From Alistipes dispar (lineage in GTDB: Bacteria; Bacteroidota; Bacteroidia; Bacteroidales; Rikenellaceae), in NCBI RefSeq assembly GCF_006542685.1, contig NZ_AP019736.1, positions 592,001 to 656,000 on the forward strand: a stretch of DNA of 64,000 bases. Direction: 5' to 3'. The position numbers and the translations under genes are program-made. Below, piece by piece: positions 52,630 through 60,586 of the stretch (positions are counted from its first letter, which is position 1; the number at the start of each line of letters is the position of its first letter). Under the pieces are notes generated by a model. The model did no database searches. It was not told where the DNA came from and was given only the letters and a program-made list of their open reading frames with translations.

Positions 52630-52703
52630 GGTTCCGTAGCTCAGTTGGATAGAGCAACAGCCTTCTAAGCTGTGGGTCTTGGGTTCGAATCCCAACGGAA
52701 TCA
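52630..52703 (+). tRNA. tRNA-Arg (anticodon TCT)
   Basis: A 74-base cloverleaf: acceptor GGTTCCG pairs with CGGAATC (one G-T), D-arm with GCTCAGTTGGATAGAGC, anticodon stem ACAGC/GCTGT around the loop CTTCTAA (anticodon TCT), and T-arm GGGTTCGAATCCC. CCA is not encoded. It reads AGA, and AGG by wobble, codons that should be rare in this GC-rich genome. A GC-rich hairpin (52712-52738) lies just downstream. Confidence 0.97.
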
Positions 52704-52808
52704 CCCGAAAGCGCGGAATGTCCCCGGGGCGTTCCGCGTTCCGCTTCCCGGAACGACGCCCCTCCCCGGCGGGGCGCAACGCAAAATGCGGATTTTCATG
52801 CCATTTAT

Positions 52809-52839
52809 TTTGCCGGGCGGAATATTTTGTCTATATTTG
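52809..52839 (+). promoter_or_regulatory. promoter of rpsP
   Basis: TTTG at 52809-52812, 19-base spacer, TATATTTG at 52832-52839. The 61-base leader contains a small hairpin (CCC GTAA GGG at 52852-52861) followed by seven T at 52868-52874. Confidence 0.8.
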
Positions 52840-52900
52840 CAGGCTTAAAAACCCGTAAGGGCGAGCGTTTTTTTATTAACCTTATACAATTTTATAGCAA

Positions 52901-53461
52901 ATGGCTGTTAAAATTCGTCTGGCACGTCACGGTAAGAAGGGTTACGCCTTCTATCACATCGTTGCCGCAGATAGCAGAGCGCCACGTGATGGTAAGTTCA
53001 TCGAGAAGTTGGGAACCTACAACCCCAACACGAATCCTGCTACGATCGATCTGTGCTTCGAGAAAGCACTGGATTGGTTACAGAAAGGCGCACAACCCAC
53101 GGATACCTGCCGGGCTATCCTCTCCTACAAGGGCGTTCTCTACAAGAAGCACCTGCTGGGCGGCGTAGCCAAAGGCGCATTCACCGAGGCCGAGGCCGAG
53201 GCCCGCTTCAACAAGTGGCTCGAGGCCAAGAACGGCAAGATCGAGGCCAAGGCCAACAAGCTGGCCACCGACGCCAAGTCGGCCGAGAAGGCCCGTCTGG
53301 CCGCCGAAGCCAAGATCAAGGAGGAGCGCGCCGCAGCGATCGCCGAGAAGAAGGCCGCCGCTGAAGCCGCAGCCCGCGAAGCCGCAGAGGCCGCCGCTGC
53401 CGAAGCGGCTGCAGAGGCTCCCGCAGAGGAGGCTGCCGCCGAAGCTCCCGCCGCCGAATAA
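52901..53461 (+). CDS. rpsP: Ribosomal protein bS16 with Ala/Glu-rich tail
   Basis: A 186-residue small-subunit protein. Residues 1-85 or so are the conserved bS16 ([19 protein letters not shown], then [20 protein letters not shown]), needed for 30S assembly. The other 100 residues are an Ala/Glu/Lys-rich helix (about 95-160) and a disordered AEAPA-type tail. Extended bS16 forms are known in Bacteroidetes; the function of the tail is not known. It has its own promoter and terminator, with rimM following in the usual rpsP-rimM order. Confidence 0.97.
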   Translation: MAVKIRLARHGKKGYAFYHIVAADSRAPRDGKFIEKLGTYNPNTNPATIDLCFEKALDWLQKGAQPTDTCRAILSYKGVLYKKHLLGGVAKGAFTEAEAEARFNKWLEAKNGKIEAKANKLATDAKSAEKARLAAEAKIKEERAAAIAEKKAAAEAAAREAAEAAAAEAAAEAPAEEAAAEAPAAE

Positions 53462-53484
53462 GCGAGATCCCGATCCGATAGAAA

Positions 53485-53525
53485 CAGTAGATCGCCCGGT
53501 GCGGGGGATTTACTGTTTTTTTTCG
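53485..53525 (+). terminator. terminator after rpsP
   Basis: A 13-bp stem (one wobble and one mismatch) that closes with CAGTA / TACTG and ends in about ten T. It lies between rpsP and rimM, so rimM needs read-through or its own promoter. Confidence 0.85.
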
Positions 53526-53556
53526 TATTTTCACCCCGTAATACCATTTTACCGCA

Positions 53557-54069
53557 ATGACAATTCCCGCAGGCAGAATCACCCGACTTTTCGGCACGGA
53601 CGGGGGCGTGATGCTCTCGCTCTACCCCGCTTTCCCCGAGGATTTCGACACCGACACGCCGCTCGTCGTCACGATCGACGGGCTGGACGAGCCGCTCTAT
53701 TGCGACCGGTTCGAACGGCGCGGCGTCTCGGGCGCCGCCGCAGCCTTCGCCGACTTCGACACCGAACGGCGCGCACAGGAGCTGCTCGGGCTCGAATTCC
53801 GCATCGACACGGCGGACGGGGAGGAGGACGAGTTCTACCTCGAGGACCTCATCGGATTCGCGGTCGAGGCCGAGGAGGCGGGATCGGCGGAGAAGCGCTC
53901 CGGAATCCTCGCGGACTACTACGACAGCGACCTCAACCCGCTCTTCGAGCTGGAGATCGCCGGACGGCGGGTGCTCGTGCCCGCCGCCGAGGAGTTTATC
54001 GCACACATAGATTTCGAAGGGCGCACGGTGCACCTCGTGCTGCCCGGGGGACTGCTCGACCTGCAATGA
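53557..54069 (+). CDS. rimM: 16S rRNA processing protein RimM
   Basis: A 170-residue ribosome-maturation factor that acts on the 30S head with uS19. The N-terminal RimM beta-barrel starts AGRITRLFGTDGGVML, and the linker/PRC-barrel part has EFYLEDLIGFAVEAE and VPAAEEFIAHIDFEGRTVHL. Sequence identity to classic RimM is modest, but position after rpsP supports the call. mnmA begins one base after its stop codon. The strong terminator upstream separates it from rpsP. Confidence 0.9.
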   Translation: MTIPAGRITRLFGTDGGVMLSLYPAFPEDFDTDTPLVVTIDGLDEPLYCDRFERRGVSGAAAAFADFDTERRAQELLGLEFRIDTADGEEDEFYLEDLIGFAVEAEEAGSAEKRSGILADYYDSDLNPLFELEIAGRRVLVPAAEEFIAHIDFEGRTVHLVLPGGLLDLQ

Positions 54070-54070
54070 C

Positions 54071-55483
54071 ATGGCACACGTGGTGATCGGACTTTCGGGC
54101 GGCGTCGATTCTTCGGTGGCCGCCTGGCTCCTCAAGGAGCAGGGGCATGAAGTGACGGGGCTGTTCATGGTGAACTGGCACGACACGACGGGAACGCTCG
54201 AGGGCGACTGCCCGTGGCGCGACGACCGGGTTTTCGCCGAACTGGTAGCCCGCAAACTGGACATCCCGCTGCATGTCGCGGACCTCTCCGCGGAGTACCG
54301 CACGCGGGTGGTGGACTACATGTTCGCCGAGTACGAACGGGGGCGCACGCCCAATCCCGACGTGCTGTGCAACCGCGAAATCAAGTTCGACGTCTTCCTG
54401 CGGGAGGCGCTCGCGCTCGGGGCCGACTACGTGGCCACGGGCCACTACTGCCGCAAGGCCGAGGAGCGGCTCCCGGACGGACGCACCGTCTACCGGCTGC
54501 TCGCGGGCAGCGATCCCAACAAGGACCAGAGCTATTTTCTCTGCCAGCTCTCGCAGGAGCAGTTGCGCTACGCCCTCTTCCCGGTGGGCGGCCTGCTCAA
54601 GCCCGAAGTGCGGCGCATCGCCGAAGAGCAGGGACTCGCCACGGCCAGGCGCAAGGATTCGCAGGGAATCTGCTTCGTGGGAAAGGTAGATCTGCCGGTC
54701 TTCCTCCAGCAGAAACTCGCGTCGAAGCGGGGGAACATCCACGAAATCCTCCCCTCGTGGCCGAAATACCGCAGAAGCGGCCTTCCGGGTGCGGGGCCGG
54801 AGCTTCCGGAAACGAGACCTTCGGGAACAGGGGGACCGGAGACAGAGGCAGGGCATCCGGAGGCAGGCCAGACGGCATGGTCCGCCGAACGGCCGGATAC
54901 GGCGGTCGGTCATACGAGAGCGACGGGAAAGGAGCAACCGACGCGAACGGAGCAACCGGCGGATGCGGCGACGGAAACGGCCGTTCCGGCCGCCGGAGAG
55001 GGTACTACGGAGCCGACGGACGCCGAACTGGCCGCATTGGCCGCACCGTGGCGGTACACCGTGCGCGACGGCAAGAAGATCGGCGAACACAACGGCGCGC
55101 ATTTCTACACCATCGGCCAGCGCAAGGGGCTGGGCATCGGCGGCCGCAGGGAATCGCTGTTCATTCTGGCCACCGACGTGACGCAGAACGTGATCTACGT
55201 GGGCGAGGGAGACGCGCATCCCGGTCTGTGGCGTCCCGCGCTGCACATCGCACCCGGCGATGTGCACTGGGTCAATCCCGCCCGGGCGATGGCGCCGGGC
55301 GAAAGCCGCCGGTTCCGGGTCCGCATCCGCTACCGCCAGCCGTTGCAGGAGGCGCGGCTCTTCATGCGCGGAAACGGCGTCTATCTGCTCTTCGACACCC
55401 CCCAGCGGGGTATCACCCCGGGGCAGTTCGCGGCATGGTACGACGGCGACGAGCTGGTGGGATCGGGGGTGATCGAAGCCTGA
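54071..55483 (+). CDS. mnmA: tRNA 2-thiouridylase with insert
   Basis: A 470-residue MnmA that thiolates U34 of tRNA-Lys/Glu/Gln. N-terminal PP-loop GLSGGVDSSVAAWLL; catalytic Cys100 in NPDVLCNREIKF and Cys201 in DSQGICFVGK; tRNA-recognition part GSDPNKDQSYFL. Between residues about 236 and 318, just before APWRYTVRDGKKIGEH, lies an insert of about 85 residues rich in Gly, Pro, Thr, Glu and Ala; relatives are close to 360-380 residues. The C-terminal barrel (HFYTIGQRKGLGIGG onward) is intact, so the enzyme should work. Confidence 0.94.
   Translation: MAHVVIGLSGGVDSSVAAWLLKEQGHEVTGLFMVNWHDTTGTLEGDCPWRDDRVFAELVARKLDIPLHVADLSAEYRTRVVDYMFAEYERGRTPNPDVLCNREIKFDVFLREALALGADYVATGHYCRKAEERLPDGRTVYRLLAGSDPNKDQSYFLCQLSQEQLRYALFPVGGLLKPEVRRIAEEQGLATARRKDSQGICFVGKVDLPVFLQQKLASKRGNIHEILPSWPKYRRSGLPGAGPELPETRPSGTGGPETEAGHPEAGQTAWSAERPDTAVGHTRATGKEQPTRTEQPADAATETAVPAAGEGTTEPTDAELAALAAPWRYTVRDGKKIGEHNGAHFYTIGQRKGLGIGGRRESLFILATDVTQNVIYVGEGDAHPGLWRPALHIAPGDVHWVNPARAMAPGESRRFRVRIRYRQPLQEARLFMRGNGVYLLFDTPQRGITPGQFAAWYDGDELVGSGVIEA
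54776..55025 (+). other. low-complexity insert in mnmA
   Basis: About 83 in-frame residues of Gly/Pro/Thr/Glu/Ala-rich sequence between the catalytic domain and the C-terminal barrel. The DNA is rich in CCGGA and CGGAG words like those in nearby non-coding repeats. Confidence 0.65.
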
Positions 55484-55836
55484 GAGAAGCACGGAACCCT
55501 CTTTTTTCAGACGCGGCCTACCCGTTTCCACACCCAGCGGAAAGAATAAGCGGCGGCACCTGGCCATAGCCAAATATTACCAAGACATGCATATCCGACA
55601 TAGAAAAAGTGCGGGGTTCCCGGTTTTGTCCCGTTAAAACGAAGAGCGTATGGCGCAGAAAATATCGCAGGCGACATCAGCCTATGGAATAGACATATCC
55701 GACAGGTTCTCCGGACAAGTGGAAAATCCGAAACACCGGGCCAAATACGATCCGAAACACGTCAACGGAATCGCCCGATTCCCCGGCTGCCCGCCGCGCG
55801 GTTTCCTGCCCGAAAAATCCCTTTGATCCCCACGGC
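55484..55836. other. gene-poor, lower-GC gap
   Basis: About 350 bases between mnmA and the nuclease-like gene. It is visibly less GC-rich than its surroundings from 55555 to 55720. It contains an 11-bp direct repeat, CATATCCGACA, at 55590-55600 and 55694-55704, and one small open frame (55650-55826). No terminator, promoter box or mobile-element remnant is clear. Confidence 0.5.
55650..55826 (+). CDS. possible small protein
   Basis: A 58-codon open frame (MAQKISQATSAYGIDISDRF...) ending in TGA 11 bases before the next gene. It has no recognisable family, no membrane segment and no clear promoter; its upstream AACGAAGAGCG is only a weak ribosome site. It could be a real small gene in the lower-GC gap or a chance frame. 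Confidence 0.2.
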   Translation: MAQKISQATSAYGIDISDRFSGQVENPKHRAKYDPKHVNGIARFPGCPPRGFLPEKSL

Positions 55837-56793
55837 ATGACGCTTCGCCGAACGATACGCCACACCCTCGCGGCAGCCGGACTGCTGCTGGCCGCCGCAC
55901 AGGCGGCACGCCCCGCAACGGCCGTCCCGCCGTCAGCCGGGGCAGACGGACGATCCGTCCCCGTCCGGGAAGCCGCGGCCGGCCGAACGCCGCAGCGATC
56001 CGGCGGCATGCAGAGAGCCGCGACCAGCCGCCCGGCCGACGAAAGGACGGTCGGCATCGCCTTTTACGACGTGGACCGGCTCTACGACACCCTTCCGGCG
56101 CTTTTCTACGACGACGAGGAGTACACGCCCCGGGGACGCCTGCGCTGGACGGCCGAACGCTATGCCCGCAAGATCCGCAATACGGCGGCCGTCATCGACT
56201 CGATGGCCCTGCCCGTCGTGGCGCTCCGGGGCGTGGAGAACGAACGGGTCGTGCGCGACCTGGCCGCCGCCTGCCGGGGCGACTACTCCTACCTGCACCG
56301 CACGCTCAACACGCTCGACGGCCTGGATTTCGCCCTGCTCTACTACGGCGACCTCTTCTATCCCCACTACGCCGAGCCGGGACGCCACTACCTCTACATC
56401 GAGGGGACGATGGGGCGCGACACCGTGGGACTGGTCCTGAGCGCCGACACGCGCATGAGCGAATGGGTCGTCCGCGACCTGCGCGCCGAAAGGCCCGGAG
56501 CGAAGCTGCTCGTCCTGGGACGCTCCGCATCGCTCGAACCCGCCCGCTACGGACTGCGCGACGCCACGGCACGGGCAGCGCGCGCCGGACGGGGCACGGT
56601 CCGCAGCCGCGGACGCTGGGTGATGCGCGACCGCATTCTGGCGGACACGGCCTTCACCGTCGTCGGAGGCGACGTGTTCGCCCGCCGATACCTGCTCGAT
56701 CCCCGAAGCGGCAGTCCGACGGCCACCTACTCGCGGCGGGTCTATACGGGCGGCTACGGCTATTCGCTTCCGGTGTTCGTCCACATCCGGTGA
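55837..56793 (+). CDS. Secreted degenerate endonuclease/exonuclease/phosphatase-like protein
   Basis: A 318-residue protein with a signal peptide (about 1-23), a 50-residue Ala/Arg/Pro linker and an endonuclease/exonuclease/phosphatase (EEP) fold from residue 70. The family N-terminus (FYNVENLFDT in relatives) reads FYDVDRLYDT. The GLCEVEN strand, with the metal-binding Glu, reads VALRGVEN. The GGYSDHLPV end, with the catalytic Asp-His, reads GGYGYSLPV. GLDFALLYYG keeps the middle Asp. Loss of these residues suggests a pseudoenzyme that binds rather than cuts. The frame is intact and there is no terminator before the next gene's promoter. Confidence 0.75.
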   Translation: MTLRRTIRHTLAAAGLLLAAAQAARPATAVPPSAGADGRSVPVREAAAGRTPQRSGGMQRAATSRPADERTVGIAFYDVDRLYDTLPALFYDDEEYTPRGRLRWTAERYARKIRNTAAVIDSMALPVVALRGVENERVVRDLAAACRGDYSYLHRTLNTLDGLDFALLYYGDLFYPHYAEPGRHYLYIEGTMGRDTVGLVLSADTRMSEWVVRDLRAERPGAKLLVLGRSASLEPARYGLRDATARAARAGRGTVRSRGRWVMRDRILADTAFTVVGGDVFARRYLLDPRSGSPTATYSRRVYTGGYGYSLPVFVHIR

Positions 56794-56929
56794 CGGCGGC
56801 GCGGCCCCCGGCGCCCCGGAAATTCCGCTCCGTTCCGGTTCCCGGAACGAAAACCGGGCGCATTTTCCGACGAATATTGAAAAAAACGCACGCCGGAGAC
56901 CCGGAACGTACAATCGTCACGGCAATTTA

Positions 56930-56961
56930 TTTGGAGTTTGCGAAAAGTTTTCTTATATTCG
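56930..56961 (+). promoter_or_regulatory. promoter of ppdK
   Basis: TTTG at 56930-56933, 20-base spacer, TATATTCG at 56954-56961 (one mismatch). The leader is about 120 bases. Confidence 0.65.
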
Positions 56962-56992
56962 CAATCCCTTTGACGGATAAGAGGTTCCGAAA

Positions 56993-57048
56993 TGCGGTAA
57001 CGGCGACGTCACCGCAATTTTTTCCGCCTCCGGGCAAGCGGATTTTTT
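56993..57048 (+). promoter_or_regulatory. tandem terminator-like hairpins in the ppdK leader
   Basis: First hairpin TGCGGT (56993-56998) / ACCGCA (57011-57016), then six T at 57018-57023. Second hairpin TCCGC (57023-57027) / GCGGA (57038-57042), then six T at 57043-57048. Both lie between the promoter and the ATG at 57087, so they could stop transcription early in an attenuation mechanism. Confidence 0.55.
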
Positions 57049-57086
57049 GAAAAACTTTTTAAATTCACATACTAAATCGAAAAATT

Positions 57087-59816
57087 ATGGCAGACGTTAA
57101 ACGAGTCTACACCTTCGGCAACAAGGAGGCCGAAGGCAACGGCAAAATGCGTGAGTTGCTCGGCGGCAAGGGTGCGAACCTCGCGGAGATGAACCTCATC
57201 GGCATCCCCGTTCCCCCGGGCTTCACGATCACCACGGAGGTATGCGCGGAGTATTACAGACACGGCAAGCAGGCCGTGATCGAGATGCTCCGCCCCGAGG
57301 TCGAGAAGGCGATGCACAACATCGAACGCCTGACGGGCATGAAGTTCGGCGACGCGCAGACGCCGCTGCTCGTCTCCGTGCGTTCGGGCGCGCGCGCCTC
57401 GATGCCGGGCATGATGGACACGATCCTCAACCTCGGCATGAACGACCAGGCCGTGGAGGCCGTTTCGAAACGCACGGGCAATCCGCGCTTCGCATGGGAC
57501 TCGTACCGCCGTTTCGTGCAGATGTACGGCGACGTGGTGCTGGGCATGAAGCCCGTCTCGAAGGAGGACCACGATCCGTTCGAGGAGATCATCGACGCGC
57601 TGAAGGCCAGGCGCGGCGTGAAGAACGACACGGACCTGACCACCGACGACCTGAAGGAACTGGTACGGAGCTTCAAGGAGGCCGTGAAGCGGCAGACCGG
57701 CGAGGATTTCCCCGCCTGCCCTTGGGAGCAGCTGTGGGGCGCCGTGTGCGCCGTGTTCGGCTCGTGGATGAACGAGCGCGCCATCCTCTACCGCAAGCTC
57801 AACAACATCCCCGCCGAGTGGGGAACGGCCGTTTCGGTGCAGGCCATGGTCTTCGGCAACATGGGTGAGAACTCGGCCACGGGCGTGGCTTTCTCGCGCG
57901 ACGCCGCGACGGGCGAGAACATCTTCAACGGAGAGTACCTGATCAATGCGCAGGGCGAGGACGTCGTGGCCGGCATCCGCACCCCGCAGCAGATCACGAT
58001 CGAAGGCTCGAAGCGCTGGGCCAAGGCGCAGAACATTCCGGAGGCGGAGCGCGCCGCGAAATACCCCTCGCTCGAGGAGGTGATGCCCGCGGTCTACAAG
58101 GAGCTGGACGAGATTCAGCACCACCTCGAGCAGTACTTCAAGGACATGCAGGACATCGAGTTCACGATCCAGGACGGCAAGCTCTGGATGCTCCAGTGCC
58201 GCAACGGCAAGCGCACGGGCGCAGCGATGGTCAAGATCGCCATGGACATGCTGCGCGAGGGGCTGATCGACGAAAAGACCGCCGTGCTGCGCTGCGAACC
58301 CGCGAAGCTCGACGAGCTGCTGCACCCCGTATTCGACAAGAAGGCCATCGCTTCGGCGCAGGTCATCACGAAGGGGCTGCCCGCCTCGCCGGGCGCGGCG
58401 ACGGGTCCCGTGGTGTTCTTCGCCGAGGACGCCGAGAAGGAGCTGGCCAGGACGGGCCAGAAGGCGATCCTGGTGCGCATCGAAACCTCGCCCGAAGACC
58501 TGAAGGGCATGCTCGACGCGGCCGGAATCCTCACAGCGCGCGGCGGCATGACCTCGCACGCGGCCGTCGTGGCGCGCGGCATGGGCAAATGCTGCGTCTC
58601 GGGTGCCGGCGAGCTGGAGATCGACTACAAGGCCCGCACGATCAAGGTGAACGGCTTCACGGTCAAGGAGGGCGACTGGATCTCGCTCAACGGCTCGACG
58701 GGCGAGGTCTATCTGGGTCAGGTGGCCACGAAGGCCGCCGACCTGAGCGGCGACTTCGGCAAGCTCATGGAGCTGGCCGGGAAGTACTCCGTGCTGAAGG
58801 TGCGCGCCAACGCCGACACGCCGAAGGACGCCAGGCAGGCCTTCGAGTTCGGCGCCGAGGGCATCGGCCTCTGCCGCACGGAGCACATGTTCTTCGAGGG
58901 CGACCGCATCAAGGCCATCCGCGAGATGATCCTCGCCGACGACGAGGCGGGCCGCCGCGTGGCGCTGGGCAAGCTGCTGCCGATGCAGCGGGGCGACTTC
59001 GAAGGGCTGTTCAAGGCCATGAACGGATTCCCCGTGACGGTGCGCCTGCTCGATCCCCCTCTGCACGAGTTCGTGCCCCACGACGAGAAGGGACAGCGCG
59101 AAATGGCCGCCGAAATGAACGTACCCCTCCAGAAGATCGTCGCCAAGGTCGAGTCGCTGGCCGAGTTCAACCCCATGCTGGGCCACCGCGGCTGCCGTCT
59201 GGGCAACACCTACCCCGAAATCACGGAGATGCAGACGCGCGCCATCATCGAGGCGGCGATGAACGTCAAGGCTTCGGGCATGCCCGTACACGTGGAGATC
59301 ATGGTTCCGCTGGTGGGCAACCACAAGGAGCTGCGCTACCAGAAGCAGATCATCGACTCGACGGCCGAACAGGTCTTCTCGGAGCGCAACGACAAGATCG
59401 AATACATGGTCGGCACGATGATCGAAGTGCCGCGCGCGGCTGTCACGGCCAACCAGATCGCCGAGGTCGCCGAGTTCTTCTCGTTCGGCACGAACGACCT
59501 GACGCAGATGACGCTCGGATTCTCGCGCGACGACATCGGCAAGTTCCTGCCCATCTACCTCGAGAAGGGCATCCTCAAGAACGACCCGTTCCAGATTCTC
59601 GACCGCAACGGCGTGGGCCAGCTCATCCGCGAGGCGGTGTTCAAGGGCCGCGGCACGCGCGAGAACCTCAAGTGCGGCATCTGCGGCGAACACGGCGGCG
59701 AACCCTCGTCGGTGGAGTTCTGCCACTACGCCGGACTGAACTACGTGAGCTGCTCGCCCTTCCGCGTGCCCATCGCACGCCTGGCAGCCGCCCACGCAGC
59801 GCTCAACCAGAAATAG
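57087..59816 (+). CDS. ppdK: Pyruvate, phosphate dikinase
   Basis: A 909-residue enzyme that interconverts pyruvate, ATP and Pi with PEP, AMP and PPi. The ATP-grasp domain starts KMRELLGGKGANLAEM and PPGFTITTEVC; the phosphohistidine swivel domain has TARGGMTSHAAVVARGMGK (His near residue 490); the C-terminal PEP/pyruvate barrel has GLCRTEHMFFE, GTMIEVPRA and CGICGEHGGEPSS. Full normal length. Promoter and tandem hairpins lie upstream, a terminator downstream. With pyruvate kinase and PFOR it makes up the PEP-pyruvate node of this window. Confidence 0.97.
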   Translation: MADVKRVYTFGNKEAEGNGKMRELLGGKGANLAEMNLIGIPVPPGFTITTEVCAEYYRHGKQAVIEMLRPEVEKAMHNIERLTGMKFGDAQTPLLVSVRSGARASMPGMMDTILNLGMNDQAVEAVSKRTGNPRFAWDSYRRFVQMYGDVVLGMKPVSKEDHDPFEEIIDALKARRGVKNDTDLTTDDLKELVRSFKEAVKRQTGEDFPACPWEQLWGAVCAVFGSWMNERAILYRKLNNIPAEWGTAVSVQAMVFGNMGENSATGVAFSRDAATGENIFNGEYLINAQGEDVVAGIRTPQQITIEGSKRWAKAQNIPEAERAAKYPSLEEVMPAVYKELDEIQHHLEQYFKDMQDIEFTIQDGKLWMLQCRNGKRTGAAMVKIAMDMLREGLIDEKTAVLRCEPAKLDELLHPVFDKKAIASAQVITKGLPASPGAATGPVVFFAEDAEKELARTGQKAILVRIETSPEDLKGMLDAAGILTARGGMTSHAAVVARGMGKCCVSGAGELEIDYKARTIKVNGFTVKEGDWISLNGSTGEVYLGQVATKAADLSGDFGKLMELAGKYSVLKVRANADTPKDARQAFEFGAEGIGLCRTEHMFFEGDRIKAIREMILADDEAGRRVALGKLLPMQRGDFEGLFKAMNGFPVTVRLLDPPLHEFVPHDEKGQREMAAEMNVPLQKIVAKVESLAEFNPMLGHRGCRLGNTYPEITEMQTRAIIEAAMNVKASGMPVHVEIMVPLVGNHKELRYQKQIIDSTAEQVFSERNDKIEYMVGTMIEVPRAAVTANQIAEVAEFFSFGTNDLTQMTLGFSRDDIGKFLPIYLEKGILKNDPFQILDRNGVGQLIREAVFKGRGTRENLKCGICGEHGGEPSSVEFCHYAGLNYVSCSPFRVPIARLAAAHAALNQK

Positions 59817-59847
59817 ACGCCGCCGGCACGGACCGGCGCAACGGAAA

Positions 59848-59884
59848 GGGGTCTGCGGCACGAGTGTTGCAGACCTCCTTTTTT
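59848..59884 (+). terminator. terminator of ppdK
   Basis: Stem GGTCTGC (59850-59856) / GCAGACC (59869-59875), 12-base loop, six T at 59879-59884. Confidence 0.85.
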
Positions 59885-59915
59885 GTGATTCAAAACGCCG
59901 GATTCGTTGAATTCA

Positions 59916-59947
59916 TTTGTCCGGGATGAGAATTTTACGTATATTTG
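59916..59947 (+). promoter_or_regulatory. promoter of beta-barrel protein gene
   Basis: TTTG at 59916-59919, 20-base spacer, TATATTTG at 59940-59947, 50 bases before the ATG. Confidence 0.8.
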
Positions 59948-59997
59948 TTTGATAAATGATTCGGAGGGAGAGTATTCACAACTTAAACACAAAAAAT

Positions 59998-60465
59998 ATG
60001 AAAAAGATCATTCTTCTGACCATCGCCGCGCTGTGCGCATTCACCGCGGTTTCAGCACAGGACAAGGGGAATTGGGGAGTAGGGCCGCAAATCGGCATCT
60101 ACACCAATACGGGAGCCGACGGTGCCATCTTCGGCATCGGCGCCACGGGACGTTACAGCTTCACCGACACGTGGCGCATCCAGCCGTCGCTCACGGCCCT
60201 CTGCAAATCGGGCTGCTCGGTGGATATCGCGGCCGACGTGCAGTACCTCTTCGAGGTCGCAAGTTCGTGGGACGTCTATCCGCAGGCCGGTCTGAGCGCC
60301 AACGACATCGGCGGCTGGTCGTGCGGCATCAACCTCGGTGCAGGCACGGACTTCAACGTGGCCCGCAACTGGGACCTCTCGGCCGGATTCAAGTGGATGA
60401 TCCAGACGGCCAAATGGCACAAGAACCCGATCATCATCAACATCGGCGCCACCTACCGCTTCTGA
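59998..60465 (+). CDS. Small outer-membrane beta-barrel protein
   Basis: A 155-residue secreted protein. Signal peptide about 1-20 (MKKIILLTIAALCAFTAVSA then QDKG). The mature part has alternating strands and ends in ATYRF, a C-terminal Phe as in outer-membrane barrels; eight strands of the OmpW/porin-family type fit the length. Function unknown; such proteins are often abundant envelope components. Start at 59998 (MKKI) because the earlier in-frame ATG at 59956 falls too near the promoter. Strong promoter and a convergent terminator flank it. Confidence 0.82.
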   Translation: MKKIILLTIAALCAFTAVSAQDKGNWGVGPQIGIYTNTGADGAIFGIGATGRYSFTDTWRIQPSLTALCKSGCSVDIAADVQYLFEVASSWDVYPQAGLSANDIGGWSCGINLGAGTDFNVARNWDLSAGFKWMIQTAKWHKNPIIINIGATYRF

Positions 60466-60501
60466 TCCGAACGGAGAAAGCGGAGAGACGAACCCCGCAT
60501 A

Positions 60502-60535
60502 AAAAAGCAGAGACCGACATCGGTCTCTGCTTTTT
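60502..60535. terminator. bidirectional terminator
   Basis: A 15-bp perfect stem (AAAAAGCAGAGACCG with its complement) and ACAT loop, with A and T runs on both sides. It serves the beta-barrel gene and the convergent def gene. Confidence 0.92.
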
Positions 60536-60586
60536 CCATTTTCGCCCGGAGCCGAACACCCCGGCTCCCACCGGATCCTCCGTCTC

